Positions 34,718 through 46,672 of a DNA stretch of 64,000 bases are shown here, piece by piece (position 1 is the stretch's first letter; the number at the start of each line of letters is the position of its first letter). The notes beneath the pieces were generated by a model. It saw nothing but the letters and a program-made list of their open reading frames with translations. It searched no databases and was not told the DNA's origin. Both the position numbers and the translations under genes were made by a program. Source of the DNA: Moniliella sp. 'wahieum' (taxonomy: Eukaryota; Basidiomycota; Moniliellomycetes; Moniliellales; Moniliellaceae); NCBI GenBank assembly GCA_003971905.1, contig RSEE01000040.1, positions 528,740 through 592,739 of the forward strand. The letters run 5' to 3'.

Positions 34718-37700
34718 TTACGCCAGTGGCATGTCGCGCAGGAAGGCCAGCGTGCCAGTGCAGTAGTCCAGCAGATCCATCACGCGCGTGGCCTGGGTTG
34801 GAGTTGGACCATGAGCTGCTCAGCGCCGCGCGCAGCAAGGCACTTGCCTCCCCGTCGCCCTGCCTGCCGCGGCCTCGTCCATCTGAACATCCCCGCTGGC
34901 GTCCACCGTCGCGCCATGGAGGATCAGCTCGTCCTGATGCAGCTTGAGGAACACGGCGAGCAGCGCCTGCACCGCCTCAAAGTCTTGCCCCGCCTCAAGG
35001 CGGAGCGTGAGGATTTGGAGGAACCAACGCAGCTCTTCCGGCAGCATCAGCGAGCGCAGCTCCACGTCCAGCTGCGGCGGTGTCAACGCATTCAGGTAAA
35101 GGAAGAAGGCACCCGACTTTCCCTCATGCAGCGCCTGCTTCAGACGGCGCACAAAGTCCGATTCAACATCAAACATGCCGGTCGTGATGCGCGATTCGGC
35201 CGCCAGTTCGTCCCCGAGGCCCGGGCGGGATTTGGCCTCGTCCAGGTCCCACGACGAGGTGGTTCCCGCCACTTGGGGAGGAAGAAAGGCGCCTTCTCCG
35301 GCGCCTTGGGTGCTTCAATAGGCTTGTCCCTCGCCTTGATCATGTCCAGGTTCAACAGTGTCATCCAGCGTGAGCGAGGCATGGTGCTCAATGTGACCAG
35401 CGGCTCGTCTTGATCAAACATCTGCGGCGGCTGGTGTACACTGGGCCACCCACTTGCTCGCCTTCTTCCTCGCTTGGGCCCAGCGCTGACGGCGCTTGCG
35501 CCGCGCCAGCCAACGAAGGCATCGTCACCTCCTGCACCAACGCATCCTCATCGATCGCCTTGAGCGCCACATTGGCAAAGAGCGACCGATTGGCCCACAG
35601 GTACACGCCCAACACCCCCACGTGGGTTGTGGCCAAAAAGTCGAGGGTGGGTGACAGACTGACACTGGTGGCTGTCGAAGGCGTACGGAAGACATCGACG
35701 AGGGTGGAGGTGGGGATATCAAATGTACGCACCACACTGTCCTCCGAAGTGGTAACGAGCCAGCGCGAGTCGGACGAGAGGCACATGTCGAGCACCTTGG
35801 CACGGAACCCACTAAACTGACGCACCATCCGCCTCGTCTCGAGGTCCAGCAGAACAACCGTCAAGTCTGCCAGCGAGATGGCAATCAGGTCGGCCTCGCG
35901 CGAATACACAACCTTTTGTGGCTCAGCCTCCAGCTCAATCGTCTCGAGCAGGTTGCCCGAGTAAAAGTCATAAAAGCGCACGTAACGGTCCGTAGTGCAG
36001 ATAGCTACTGTGCGGTTCTTGTTGTCCATCACAGCGCCAGTCACGCGAGCACCGAGACCGATACGAGCATCGGACTCTGCCTTGGTCCGCTTAGGTCCAG
36101 CAGGTAGCTTTTGCGCCGCATTCCACGCGGCTTGATTGATGGGCCGAGTATCAAACACGCGACGCCTGCGCGCCGATTGCATGTAGTAGCACTCCACCTT
36201 ACCTCTCGTAGTGCCAACAAGAGTAAAGTTTCCGCACGCACTGACAAAGGAGGTGGTTGCTTCGGCTTGCCCCGTGCTGAGAACATGGTTGGTCATGCGC
36301 TTGTCCCATACGGTCCAAGTCCGAGCCCAGGGAGAACCGCTGTGGGTAGTGACACATCGGCCCAGTCGCGGGAACGCGTCAGACTGAAGGACAAGTTGGT
36401 CGTCACGGGTAGCTTGAGAGTGCGCGGGTCGACACCGAGTTGGCGCGCGCGACGCTGGATCGAACCTGCAAAAAGGGGTACAAAGTCAGAAAGATGGAAA
36501 CGGTAAAGAGGTAAAGACAATCCAACACGCACCTTGACTCAATTCAAAGCTCCTGCTATCGCGGACGATCGACAGGCAGCGCACCGACAGGTCACGCGAA
36601 GCGGTCAATAAGTTCTTGCCGTTATCGCCATAGTGGCGAACAATGTGAGGGGGCTCAAAGTGACCCCCGCGCGATTTGAGGAGCCGTGGGGGGGCCCTCC
36701 CGCAGAAGCATCGTCGAGCCATCCAGCGCCGCATTCCCTCCCAACTTGGAGTCGGTGATGGCAGCGTCAGGGTCATCAAAGAACCATTGCTTGTACGAGT
36801 TGTCCGCCGACGAGGAAATTAGCAGTGGTTGCCCCGGAACAAAGGCCAGCCCTCCCACCGCACGCTCGTGAGCATTGCGAATGACGTGCAACACGCGGGC
36901 AGGTCGTGGGACCGCGTTTGGGCAGTTGGATCGGACGATGCAACAGGAGCGTGAACTCCGTCCAGGCTGTAGATGGCGATGGTCCCGTTCGTACCGGCCA
37001 GGGCAATAGTATGCTGCTTCTCCAGTCGCTCCGGAACGAAATCCCGTCTCGGGCCAAGACGTCGACGTCAGAACTTTGCTCGGCGCCCTGATCGGATGAG
37101 GGGGAAAGGCGGAGATGGAAAATTGGCTCATCGAGACGAACGTCGTGGATCAGCACGTGACCACTGGCGTACCCAATCGCAACAATGTCCAGCGCAGGGC
37201 TTTGCTCCAGGGCAACCACCCGCTTTCCGGCCTCTTCGACGGGACCTTGAAGCGCTTGAGGGTTGGCCAGGCCATAGAGATGGTCGGCCCCAAACGCGTG
37301 CACGCGTTTCCCGCTTCGCACATTCCACACTTCCACACTGCCGTCAGAGAAGCCAACAAGGACCTTGTTGAGATGGGTGTCTGGGTGAACCAGCGAGGTG
37401 GCTCTCCGCTCCGTTTCTGTCGCGCCCAAAAGCAAGTCCACCCTCTTTACGCTCACTGTACCTTCCAACAGACCCCATGTAAAAGCCACCGCCCGTCCGT
37501 CGACAAGGCACAAACAGTGTGGCCAAAGACAATCATGCGGGCCAAGGGGGTGGGTGTGTCGAGCTGCTCTTCCATGTAGAGCAAGTTGTGCGGAAGGGTG
37601 ACCGCTTGGTCCTCGTCCCTCTCACGAAGAGGAGCTCGAGTCTGAATCTGAATCAGAGTCGGAGTCGGAGTCGGAGTCGGAATCCGAGGTCGAGCTCGAG

Positions 37701-38247
37701 CCTGAGGCCGAGTCGGAATCTGAGGCCTGGGCACGGCGGGCGGCCTTGGCGGCGTTGGCACGGCGGGTAAGAGCAATCTGCTGCTTATCCTCTGCCGAGA
37801 GCCACGTGTTGTACTTCTCAACAATGTGGGAGCGATTGAAGCGGTAGATGGAGCCGCCCTGGTACGCTACCAGGAGACCGTCGGGGCTGGTCGAATGGGC
37901 GAGGGCAACAATGGGACCGCCGCCCTGGGACTCGGGTGGAGGAGGGGGACCGACAAAGAGGAGGCGCATGGGGCTGCGTCCCACAGAGACCATGTGTCCA
38001 GCCCACCGGCGCCGGGAAGAGCGGTGACGATGGTGACATCGGCCGCCTTGGCGTCTTTACCGCCGCGCGGCGGACCTGCAGCGCAAACGGCACCGCGCCC
38101 AGATGTACCCAATGGCACGGAAGGGGACGTAGAGGCGGGAGGATGCATGGACGGTGGACGCGCGCGCCGGTGGTTGTGGTTGTTGGTGGGGGTGGGCGGG
38201 GCAGGTGGCCCCAGGGACGGGACTTCGAGCCTGGCTTTCTTGCCCAT
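34718..38247 (-). CDS. UTP21: U3 snoRNP WD40 protein Utp21
   Basis: Utp21 is a double-propeller WD40 subunit of the UTP-B complex in the small-subunit processome. The likely start is MGKKARLEVPS (ATG 38247), followed by RLYVPFRAIGYI and MRLLFVGPPPP. An Asp/Ser-rich insert (about 37,620-37,720) interrupts the first propeller. WD repeats include VLVGFSDGSVEVWNVRSGKR, IVRHYGDNGKNLLTASRD and LDMCLSSDSRWLVTTSEDSV. Intron 36532-36466 (GTGCGT...GCAG) is clear. The C-terminal Utp21 domain has RSRWMTLLNLDMIKARDKPI, KSGAFFLYLNALTPPQLDVE and the terminal VMDLLDYCTGTLAFLRDMPL. About six one-base frame changes are needed. Family identity is certain. Confidence 0.9.
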
Positions 38248-39019
38248 CTGGCCGGGGTGCGGTGGTGGAGAAGCGTGGCAAGCTGGCCCTCGAAAAAAAA
38301 AATCAGAGCAGGCGGGGGTTCGGATCGCTGCAAATTTTTCGTGGCCCACGTAGCGCGTCCCAGTTTCAACTTTCACAAGCGGCAGCGCCAGACGATACCC
38401 AGCGCAGTCACGTGCTGCCTCCCGTGCCTACCCCGCCTCGGCCTGCCCCCGCTTCGCTTCGGTGCCTCTCGGTCAGTGCGGGGTAGGCTGGCTTACAGGG
38501 TGGCCCCCACCGGCTCTGCGTTGGTATGCGAAACATCGGCGGCTGCTGGGCGGCTGCTGGGCTGCGTTGGACAGGGAAAGCGCGGCGGGCAGGGCGGCGC
38601 ACAGGATGCTCAGCGTGCGCGCGGTTCACGGTAATAGACGCGCTGGCCGCCGGGTAGATCTATATGCGGGAGAGTGCGGTGGGCGGGCACACGGAAGGTG
38701 CGCAGCGCCATCGGGAGAGTGGTGGGTGCTGCGTACTAGGTACTAGCCGCAACAGCAGAGCAGTGGTGGCGCGGCTGGGAATCACATGCTGATCGTCCCC
38801 GTTAGTCCGATACCTGAGTCTCCGGCTGAGGCCTCAGGACCAGGTCCATGCACGGGGGTTATTAGCACTGCCTGGCACTGCCTCGCCCGCCTCGCACCTG
38901 TGCTCTCCCCCCACAATCGAACCGTCTCGGGTTTAAATTGATCGCCACGGCACCCCACACTACCATCCAATCTGCCCCCCCCCGATTTAGGAGCGCCTGC
39001 CCACCCCCACCTTCGCATT
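38248..39019. other. Intergenic, UTP21 upstream region
   Basis: No gene is supported. It carries scattered palindromic TGAGGCC and GTACTAG elements near 38,730-38,850. Confidence 0.45.
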
Positions 39020-39850
39020 ATGCCACCGCAGCCCCCCTCGGCCGAGCCACCGTCGTACACCCCCCTGCCCCCGCGCCCCCCCCGCTGGTCCATGCGTCTA
39101 CGCCCTCGTCATCTCTCCCCGCTGGCCCCGAGACCCAGGGGGCGCAGAGGATGAGACGGCTGCCGTCAATGCAACGCTGGAAAGCTGGTCCCAGGCTGAG
39201 ACCAAGCGTCGCAAGTCTGTCCGTCAAGCTCGCCGCGCCGAGGCTCTGGGCGACGTCGCCACTGGCTCACCCACCGCCCATCCGACGCATGTCGACCCGC
39301 CGTCGTCGTAACCAAGGCCATACCCGGCATCGCGATGACTCTCTCGCATCCGCCGCTGTGAACGATCCCAGCGGAAGGAGTAGTGGCTGCAACGAAGCAC
39401 GAATCTCCCCCTTCCGCTTTCCCCTCACCACCGGCTCAACGTACTGGCGTTTCCGACGAATGCGCATCCGCCTTCGGCTCAAACAGTGCAAGTCTGATTG
39501 ATCATCAAGAAGTAAACATGTTCCAGACCGCGACCGAAGGGACATCGCCTTTATCCAACCAGCCAAATTCCCACCCCACCACGCCCTACCGAGGCGAGCA
39601 AAACTCGCATTCGTCCCATTGTGACGGCCGGCCCTGCGCCGGTAAGGAGTATGCGGACAGTACAGCTGGGACAACCGACCGAAAGGTATCAGACCATACC
39701 CCGGTAGAAGAAGCGCACCGAGACGAGAGCAAGCAAGAAATGACGCAGGACACGACGCGCGGGTTCTGGCTGACCGACTTGCTCTGCTGCAACATTGATT
39801 CTTCCCCAAACGAGGAAGAGCAAGCAGGCAAAACGAATCCGAACGAGTGA
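39020..39850 (+). CDS. Unrecognised hydrophilic protein, frame-interrupted
   Basis: The ATG at 39020 begins MPPQPPSAEPPSYTPL. After a C-run the coding signal moves to another frame with a charged helical segment (LESWSQAETKRRKSVRQARR). A third stretch from about 39,360 is Ser/Pro/Glu-rich and ends FWLTDLLCCNIDSS...EEEQAGKTNPNE at the TGA of 39848-39850. The Leu-Leu-Cys-Cys near the end could be a lipidation or membrane-contact site, but that is inference. No family is recognised. Frame changes near 39,075 and 39,310 may be indels or introns. Confidence 0.4.
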
Positions 39851-41183
39851 GGTCCGACGACTGCAACAGAGAGTCTGCCTTTTACCGCATTCAGTGTTTA
39901 GTCCCTTGCTCTTCCCTGTGAGTCTACAATCGCAACACAGTCCATCCTCCTGCCACATTGAGAGCAATGCAACTGTCTTTTGTTTGCGCCTCTTGTCTAT
40001 ACGTCTTTTTGGTATTCGTAGTTGTACCGTTTCTGGCGACTTGCGGTTTTACATCCTGTTTCTTGTTCTTGCTGTGTTTTTCTCTGAGAATGTCGCGACG
40101 GTCCGCACACCAGCCACTGGGCATATCCCTCGAGAATGGATTTCGTTACCAGGGCTGAATTGATCTTGAGTGACGATGCTACCACTCTTAAGAGAGGGGG
40201 AGTGAAAGTAGCTGCGCTTATCGAGCTCATAATATCCTCAGTATTGCAAATGTGAATGTATGGCATGTGCATCAAGGTATTGCGCCCTCGCTCCACCAAG
40301 CACAAATATAGTACCGCTCGCGGACCGCACCCAAACCCACGGCACTCGTCTTGCGAGACTCATGCTCTCTAGCCAGCACGACGACCAGCATCAGTCATGG
40401 ATGAGCGCACTGGCCCACAGCGAGAGGCCGATCTGATGAAGCGGTGCTTTTTGGAAGGCCAGGGTTCGCGTCCTGAGGACGCTAAGCGTTAAGAGAGAAA
40501 AAAAGGACGAGCTTGCAGTGCCAAAGCTGGCTTTATATACTTGCTTGTCCTGGCCCACTGTGTTCCGCCGCCTGAATTTTGAGCTGCCTAGTCACTAGTC
40601 ACGCGATCATGCGTCATGGATGCATATCACGTGCACGACGCGCACAGGACGGGGATTGAACGTTGACTAGGTTGACTGGATATTGCGTAGCGTGTCTCGA
40701 TGGGCGTTTCTGTGCATCGTTATCGACGTTATCGCGTTAATCAGCTTCACGTTTCCGTGTATCGTTATCAGCTTCACACATCTTGCATGCCCCTTGTTGA
40801 GCGCGCTCAGGCTGAGCCCTGATGTATGTCTGATGGCTCGTGCATTTGGCATCAGGGACCCTCTAGACCCTCCTCACAGGCCCTCATGCCTCAGACGTAG
40901 GAATTCCGTTGGTCTCTCCGCTTCTGTTTTCCCTGTTCCGCAGCAGCCTATAATAGCTGCTGGTGGACTGGCTGCTTTTGGTATCCCTCCTATCAGGTGC
41001 TCTCGGTAGCTTCGACCACCACCACCACTAGTGCGATTCCCTCAATCTCAAGGCCCTTCGCGACTCCAGCTCTCATCAAAGTATCAACAGAGCTACAACT
41101 CTTCGTTCGGCCAGCAAGCAACCGCGAACCCAGCTCACACTTTCCTTATTTCCATCCCCTTCTTCTGGCGTATTTCGGCAACC
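39851..41183. other. Intergenic with heptad repeats
   Basis: No gene is supported. A heptad cluster lies at 40,588-40,680. A B-box-like GGTTCGCGTCC near 40,465 has no matching A-box or cloverleaf. Confidence 0.5.
40588..40680. repeat. TCA-CTAG / TCA-CGCG and TGA-ACGT / TGA-CTAG heptads
   Basis: GTCACTAGTCACGCGATCATGC gives TCA at seven-base steps with CTAG and CGCG cores. About 60 bp later TTGAACGTTGACTAGG gives TGA-ACGT-TGA-CTAG. Both orientations occur in one locus. Confidence 0.8.
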
Positions 41184-42900
41184 ATGAGTGACACTCCCAA
41201 GCAAACACATCTGCTCCCGAAGACCGCAGAAGAATGGCCCAAATCCCAAATTCCGCCTCCTCTTCCTACCGAAGCACTCACCCTCGAACGTGACTTTCAC
41301 GGGCCAAAGATCAGCTCCGCCAATACCACACTCTTCTCACTGCTCTTGAAGTACAGGATGACCTCGTGGATTCCAAGGTCACCAACGAAAAGTATTTTGA
41401 TTTTAGGTTCCTGTTAAGCGCTTTCTCGGATCGATACTCATCTCTCGAAAAGGATATGGTGAAAATCGTCGGGGATCTGTTAAGCCTGTGCGCAGCGACC
41501 AGTCCCTCCTTCGACGGTCCATCGTGCGCAAGGACGAAGAATTGCGTAGACTGTTGTGCGATAGCATGCTCGACGTCTACATGACAGATTTGTTTTCCCC
41601 TTCCGCCCTTCCGCCCCTCCCGCCCACCCAACCCAACGCAAGATCCATCATATCCATCTCAAGGTCTCTCCGACCCATCCCAAGGTCCCTCCGACCCATC
41701 CCAAGGTCCCTCCGACCCATCCCAAGACCCCCCTGGCCTTCTGGACCCGTTACGATCCCGCCCTTGGGTCAGACTCCTAAGGCTGTATCCGCCACAACTC
41801 ATTTGTCTGCCCCTGTGCCTGCACATTCTGATGAGCCTCCTCCTGTCGACGAGGAAGTTATTGCCGCATTGACGAAGGCAAGCGCTCATAATCTAAGCCC
41901 GGACAATCTGGTGGACATGGCAAAGGCGTGTTGGGGTCCTGATGTGGGCTGCCGTGCTGCTTTTCTAGTTTTACAGAATCGCAACACTCACTCCACATTG
42001 GATTTTGGGGGACCCCATCTGAGCCCTTCCAGTCTCTGGCCGAACTTACGCGCAGCGTCAACGCTGAGGACAAATACATTTTCGGACAGAGTTTTGGCCC
42101 TGGGTGGATTTGGTTCTGAGCCGATTGGACGATGCGGTGGACGGTGCACGTGCGTTGATTCAGGACGGCCAAGACGATCCTCATTACACATCTTCTAGAT
42201 CGTAAACTCCACGCTCCGCTCTTGGCCTATCTACACTGCGATGTTAGCTCCACCATCCCATCCTCTGAAACTGGCGGCATGGCTTCCGAGCTGTTCCGCA
42301 TCCTGGTTCAACGCTACGGCCAATCGTCACCGGCCGAGCAACTTGCCCTTCTCGGCAACTTATTGACCTTAGTATTGGGACTTCGTCAGGGGCCGCATAT
42401 GTTGAACGGCACCGCAACCTCGCTTACAAACTGCGCGCGCGCTTCGTCAACCCCTCCCTGACTGGGTATTACGGTCCATTTTGCTCAATGGTCTCCACGA
42501 TCCTACCTTTGCCGCGTGTAACCCTCATGCAGACTATGATGGTCTTTTGATGTTGATCACGAGTCGGGCCGCGACGCCCACTCAGTCCTTTATCCCGAGC
42601 GCAAGTGGACGCAGTTCGCGTCTTCGCCCTGCGTCCCGTCAGAGTTCTTTTTCCTCCGGTGGCCATTCGTCCCGGAGCAGTGGTTCTTCCCAGTGGAGTG
42701 AGGTGAGTCAGGGCAGAGGGTTTGTGCGTAGGCCGCGCAGCTCTAGTCTACACGCGTGTGGAACTGCGTATTCTGGGTCTCAGGGCGCCGCCAACTGAAC
42801 CACTGCGGTTACCGTTGCGGCTACCGTGGATCCTGCTTCAGGCTCTTCCGTGACAGAGCGTGCACGCCCCGTGAGTACTGAGTTTTACACCAGGCTTTAT
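41184..42900 (+). mobile_element. Decayed copia-like Gag region
   Basis: A chain of coding-like segments in changing frames resembles a Ty1/copia Gag. It starts MSDTPKQTHLLPKTAEEWPK (ATG 41184). Near 42,240-42,380 there is a Gag core-like segment, GGMASELFRILVQRYGQSSP, followed by LLTLVL. Then come a Ser/Arg-rich tail (SGRSSRLRPASRQSSFSSGG, about 42,600-42,700) and a degenerate CxxC...GxxGxxAAN zinc-knuckle-like motif at 42,755-42,798. No protease, integrase or reverse transcriptase follows, and no LTRs are evident. It is either a dead element or a domesticated Gag-like gene with indels. Moderate confidence. Confidence 0.45.
41670..41732. repeat. 21-bp tandem repeat in the Gag-like region
   Basis: Unit CCGACCCATCCCAAGGTCCCT occurs at 41670 and 41691, with a third diverged copy at 41712. 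The length is a multiple of three, so it would encode a seven-residue Pro/Ser repeat without frame change. Confidence 0.85.
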
Positions 42901-44138
42901 CACGAACCCGCCACCCATGCCACGGAAGCATCCGTACCGCACCCAGTCCTACCCCTCCTCGTCCTCATGCGAATAGGACTGCGCGGGGAAAGCTGTATTA
43001 CACACCCTCCCTGCGTAATGTGATTCGGAAGCGCGGCCATCCGTCTTCAAGGACAAGAACGCACTCACTTCACACTCAACATCCCAGTCAGGCTATCGTA
43101 ACATAACTCTTACCGATGGCTGGGTCATGTGCAAGCCGACGGGTATTGGCCCTCTCTCTTTGTATAACTATCCCTGTAATTATCCCTGTCCCTGTATCCT
43201 GGACCTTCTGTGTTTGGTTGTTCATGTCGGACCTCCCCCAACTGTTTTTACTGTGATGGCTCTTTTCCTCTATTAACTTGAAGAGTGCCAATCACTTTTC
43301 GATGACTGTGAGCTCGAGTGTTTGGTCGTAGCGTGACGGAAAGACTTCTATCTACCGTATCCCGCAGGTGATGATATAGTACACCTCGACTTTGCTAAGG
43401 ACGCCACTTACAACGCCGACTCCAGGAAGTTCATTGCGCATTGAACCTATATTCCGGTACCCGAAACCACAGTCTCTACAGTCCCCATCCCCTGACGCAA
43501 TTCCGTTTCGGTCATATTCTGTCGAGAGGCCATGAGCAATGGAAACGAACATCCATGTCTCCTGTGGCCAGCTCTCACTGCGCAACCGACTCCCAGCTTC
43601 CTCCTTCTCATTTTCTCCGTCAAAATACGTGGCTTCAGTTCGAGCACCTGGGCTATTCTCAATGCTTGCGGCTTTGCACGGGGTCGGCCTGCTCGTCCCG
43701 TCCCGACACTCTGTTTGCTGCTGCCTTGCTCGCTCGTTTTTCCGATGCCCGCTTATCGGACTCACGGCGAAGCTGCTGTCGGTTTGCTGACACACCTGAA
43801 GGGCACTGCTGAACATTCCTTCTGCGGCCGCGCCAGACCCACTTCCTTGAGCTGCACACACGCATACTTCCAAACACTTCCCGTTGCCTCGGACAAGCGC
43901 AACTCAAGGTCTGTCTCCGGGCACGTTATTATCGCGTCGTGCACAGCGTACCCGTATCGTGGAATAGCAACACGTCCATTCCTCTTCTCATCCTACCCAC
44001 TCGGAGTAGGATTCTTCACAGACTCATCAGGGGAGAAACGTTAATATGCGATGAGAACATGTATTTTGAGCGGTTACGCCCCTTTGTACAGGGTGGGGGG
44101 CAAGGAGTGGGCTGGGGTGGGGTTAGACAGGAGATGGA
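42901..44138. other. Region downstream of the Gag-like segment
   Basis: No recognisable gene. Coding-like but unidentified stretches lie near 43,500-43,800; I could not connect them to retroelement enzymes. A G-rich tract (about 44,090-44,130) abuts the URA4 stop codon. Confidence 0.4.
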
Positions 44139-45385
44139 CTAAGCGGCAATCTTCCACTTCAACTGCTTGCCAGCCATAAAGGGAACGACGGCAATCTTGC
44201 CTGGCTGGGTGTCGGGCCAGCTCTGGTGGTCGGCCAAGACGTACTCAGCCGGGACCGTTCCATCGCCTGCCTCTGCGCTCCCAGTTCGGACGAGGGTTAC
44301 AGTGGGTGGGTTGGAAGGGAGTGTATGACCGTAAAACGCACGGCCGTTGCGGCTGACAAACCCTTCGAGCTGCTCCAGCGCACCAAACGATTCCAGCAAC
44401 GTCGCACACAGCGGCAGCAGAATCGCCGACGTGTACACCCCGGCCGCACACGCACACTGGGCCGCGGCAGCGTAGCTGCCATGCGAGGAGGCCGACGGCA
44501 TCTTGTTGGTAAACGGGTGCGGACCGAGTCGGAGCCAAGGAAAAACCGCGGATGGCCCGAACGCACGATTTGTTGCAGCGCAGCACGATCCTTCGGGTAC
44601 TTGGCCACTGGCTTGCAAAAGTTCAATGGCTTTCCTGCCCAGTCGTCAACAATCAGCGCAAGATGGTGGGCGGTGATGGAGCAGCCAACGGTCGGACCAC
44701 ATTGTTTGACTGCCTCCACCGCAGCAGCTGTCGTGGCGTGCTCCAGCACAATCTTGAGCGTGGGGAAGCGAGCATGAATCTTGTGTAGCTGCTTGAGGAA
44801 CGCTTCCTCAGCGTTCAACACCAAATTCCCTGTGTGTGAGGACATGGAAATGTCAGTTCCAGGTGGCATAGCTGTCGTACGACATCCCTTGGCCTGGCAG
44901 AAGCCTACGGGGAAGAGGGATCGGGGGATCGGGGGCCAAAAGAGGAACAAAAACGTACTAGTTCGGGGTCACTTGGAATCTCCCCATGCAAGTTGAGCAC
45001 CAACCCTTCCTGCGCCATGGCCTCAAATACAGGGTAGTACCTCGTAGTTTTCAATGCCCCCGTCCGAGTTGGTCGTCACACCGCGTGGGTAGGACTTGAC
45101 CCCGCGAATGCCGGCGCGGGCAGCCTTGCGGATCTCATCCGGGGTGAGAGAGGGGAGAGGTAGAGGGTCATCACCCATTCTGTCGCGGGCGCAAGGGCGA
45201 GAGCTCTGCTGCTTGTACGCCAGCGCCTCCTCCACCGAGCTGATGGGGGGTGGTGTGTTGGGCATGACATAGCCCAGGGCAAATCCGCCTTGCTGCACAT
45301 GGGGCGCAATCAGAGAAGCCATCGGGCCCTGGCGGACATGCACATGGTAGTCGGCGGGCGCGGGGATGGAGATGGAAGACACCAT
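44139..45385 (-). CDS. URA4: Dihydroorotase
   Basis: Catalyses cyclisation of carbamoyl aspartate to dihydroorotate, the third step of pyrimidine synthesis (monofunctional PyrC-like type). It starts MVSSISIPAPADYHVHVRQG (ATG 45385); the HVH motif is the metal site. Then come GYVMPNTPPPISSVEEALAY, RKAARAGIRGVKSYPRGVTT (the lysine expected to be carboxylated), LVLNLHGEIPSD, LKIVLEHATTAAAVEAV (metal His), ITAHHL and, at the C-terminus, AGVYTSAILLPLCATLLESF. One intron runs from about 44958 (GTACGT) to 44830 (ACAG). Frame changes at about 45,200, 45,170, 45,040 and 44,500 each need one base. Divergent with porin. Confidence 0.9.
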
Positions 45386-45808
45386 GGCCGAGACGGAGAT
45401 GGAGGTGGAGATGGAGGTGGAGGGGGGGATGCTGTGGGGTGCTGCTGCTGCTGCTATGGTGGTCCAATCCGAACTACTCCGCAGCGCATTTGTTAATTTG
45501 TTCGCATCGGACACCGGACATGATGCTGGGCATTGCACCGATCTTTGAAATATACCATTGCGCTGGAGCCGCACGGCACGGCGCAGGAGCAGTGTCTCAG
45601 CGCAGCAGCCACTGCGTCGCCCTCGGCTCCGGGCCACGGCGCTTCCCGGGTGCTGCCAGTGGGCTGCCTTTGCCATGCGTCCGGCCTCAGACGAGCTGCC
45701 TCCAGCTTCACGCCAGGCGCCGCTCTTGAGCCTACCACCTGCCCCCTTCCCCCTCTCCCTCTGCCCCCCGGCTCGCCGCTCGCCGCTCCCGCACCTTCTC
45801 TCCCCGCC
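45386..45808. promoter_or_regulatory. Divergent URA4/porin promoter region
   Basis: A 423-bp region between two divergent start codons. Near the URA4 side there is a GGAGATGGAGGTGGAGATGG purine-rich tract and a CTGCTGCTGCTG tract. The porin side is C/T-rich directly before the ATG (CTCTCCCCGCC), as expected of a fungal core promoter and 5' UTR. No specific factor site is claimed. Confidence 0.55.
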
Positions 45809-46672
45809 ATGGCTGTCCCCCCCTCCTGGAAGGACCTGAGCAAGGCCACCACCGACCTGCTCGGCAAGGACTACCCCCTGGGCAGCGCCACCCTCGATCT
45901 CAAGACCGTCGCACCCAATGGCGCCACCTTCCATGTCCAGGGCTCCCGTCTGAACGGCAAGAACGGCCTGTTTGGCGACTTGGAGGTCAAGGTGGCCAAC
46001 AAGGCCAAGGGCCTTACCGCCTCGACCGTCGTCACCTCGTCGAACCAGGTGCGACAGACGCTGGAGGCGGAGAACTACCTGGTCAAGGGCTTCAAGCTGG
46101 ACTTTGTTGGTACCTTCCATCCCGACAAGGGCACCAAGACAGGTGTCATCAACACCACCTTTAAGCAGCCGCGACTGCACACCCGCACGCTGATTGATCT
46201 CAGCAGGGCCCTTTATTGTTCACGACAGTGTGGCCGGGCGGACGGCTTGCTGGCTGGCTACTCGGCGGTGGTCAACACGCAGACCAAGGAGCTGACCAAC
46301 TACGAGGTGGGCGCCGGCGTGTATGCGCCGGACTACTCGATCACCTTGCAGAGCACCAAGAAGCTCACGCACTATGTCGCGTCGTACACCACCGCATCAA
46401 TGCCGCTCGAGACGGGCGCGCGGATCCATTACGACGGGTCGAAGCCAGTGCCGACGACCAAGCTCGAGCTGGGCAGCAAGGTGTACCTGGACAATGCGGC
46501 GTTCGTCAAGGCCAAGATCAACAACGATGGCATCCTGGGCCTGGGCTACACACAGGCGCCCGTCCTGGGGTCAAGGCGGCGCTGGGCCTGGCCTGGACAC
46601 CAGGCCTTCTCGACGACCGAGACGGGCACGCCAGCGCACAAGGTGGGCGCGGCGCTGTTCTTCGAGGCGTAG
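45809..46672 (+). CDS. POR1: Mitochondrial porin (VDAC)
   Basis: VDAC forms the beta-barrel metabolite channel of the mitochondrial outer membrane. The 287-residue frame starts MAVPPSWKDLSKATTDLLGK, the amphipathic N-helix. It continues FKLDFVGTFHPDKGTKTG and ELTNYEVGAGVYAPDYSITL. The porin signature region shows SKVYLDNAAFVKAKINNDGI followed by LGLGYTQA. The end AHKVGAALFFEA is typical. Two local pairs of compensating one-base shifts garble short stretches (46,205-46,245, where another frame reads PFIVHDSVAG, and 46,560-46,630, where it reads RPGVKAALGLAW). No introns are evident. Confidence 0.93.
   Translation: MAVPPSWKDLSKATTDLLGKDYPLGSATLDLKTVAPNGATFHVQGSRLNGKNGLFGDLEVKVANKAKGLTASTVVTSSNQVRQTLEAENYLVKGFKLDFVGTFHPDKGTKTGVINTTFKQPRLHTRTLIDLSRALYCSRQCGRADGLLAGYSAVVNTQTKELTNYEVGAGVYAPDYSITLQSTKKLTHYVASYTTASMPLETGARIHYDGSKPVPTTKLELGSKVYLDNAAFVKAKINNDGILGLGYTQAPVLGSRRRWAWPGHQAFSTTETGTPAHKVGAALFFEA

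Noticed and set aside
40455-40490. B-box-like GGTTCGCGTCC suggesting another tRNA
   Set aside because: No A-box at the right distance and no acceptor or anticodon stem could be folded around it.
43441-44044. Coding-like stretches that could be the enzyme part of the Gag-like element or a tyrosine recombinase
   Set aside because: I found no catalytic motifs (no RT YxDD, integrase HHCC/DDE or recombinase RHRY pattern).
45809-46672. Porin as a pseudogene because of two garbled stretches
   Set aside because: The shifts come in compensating pairs and the overall frame is open from start to stop, so miscalled bases are more likely.
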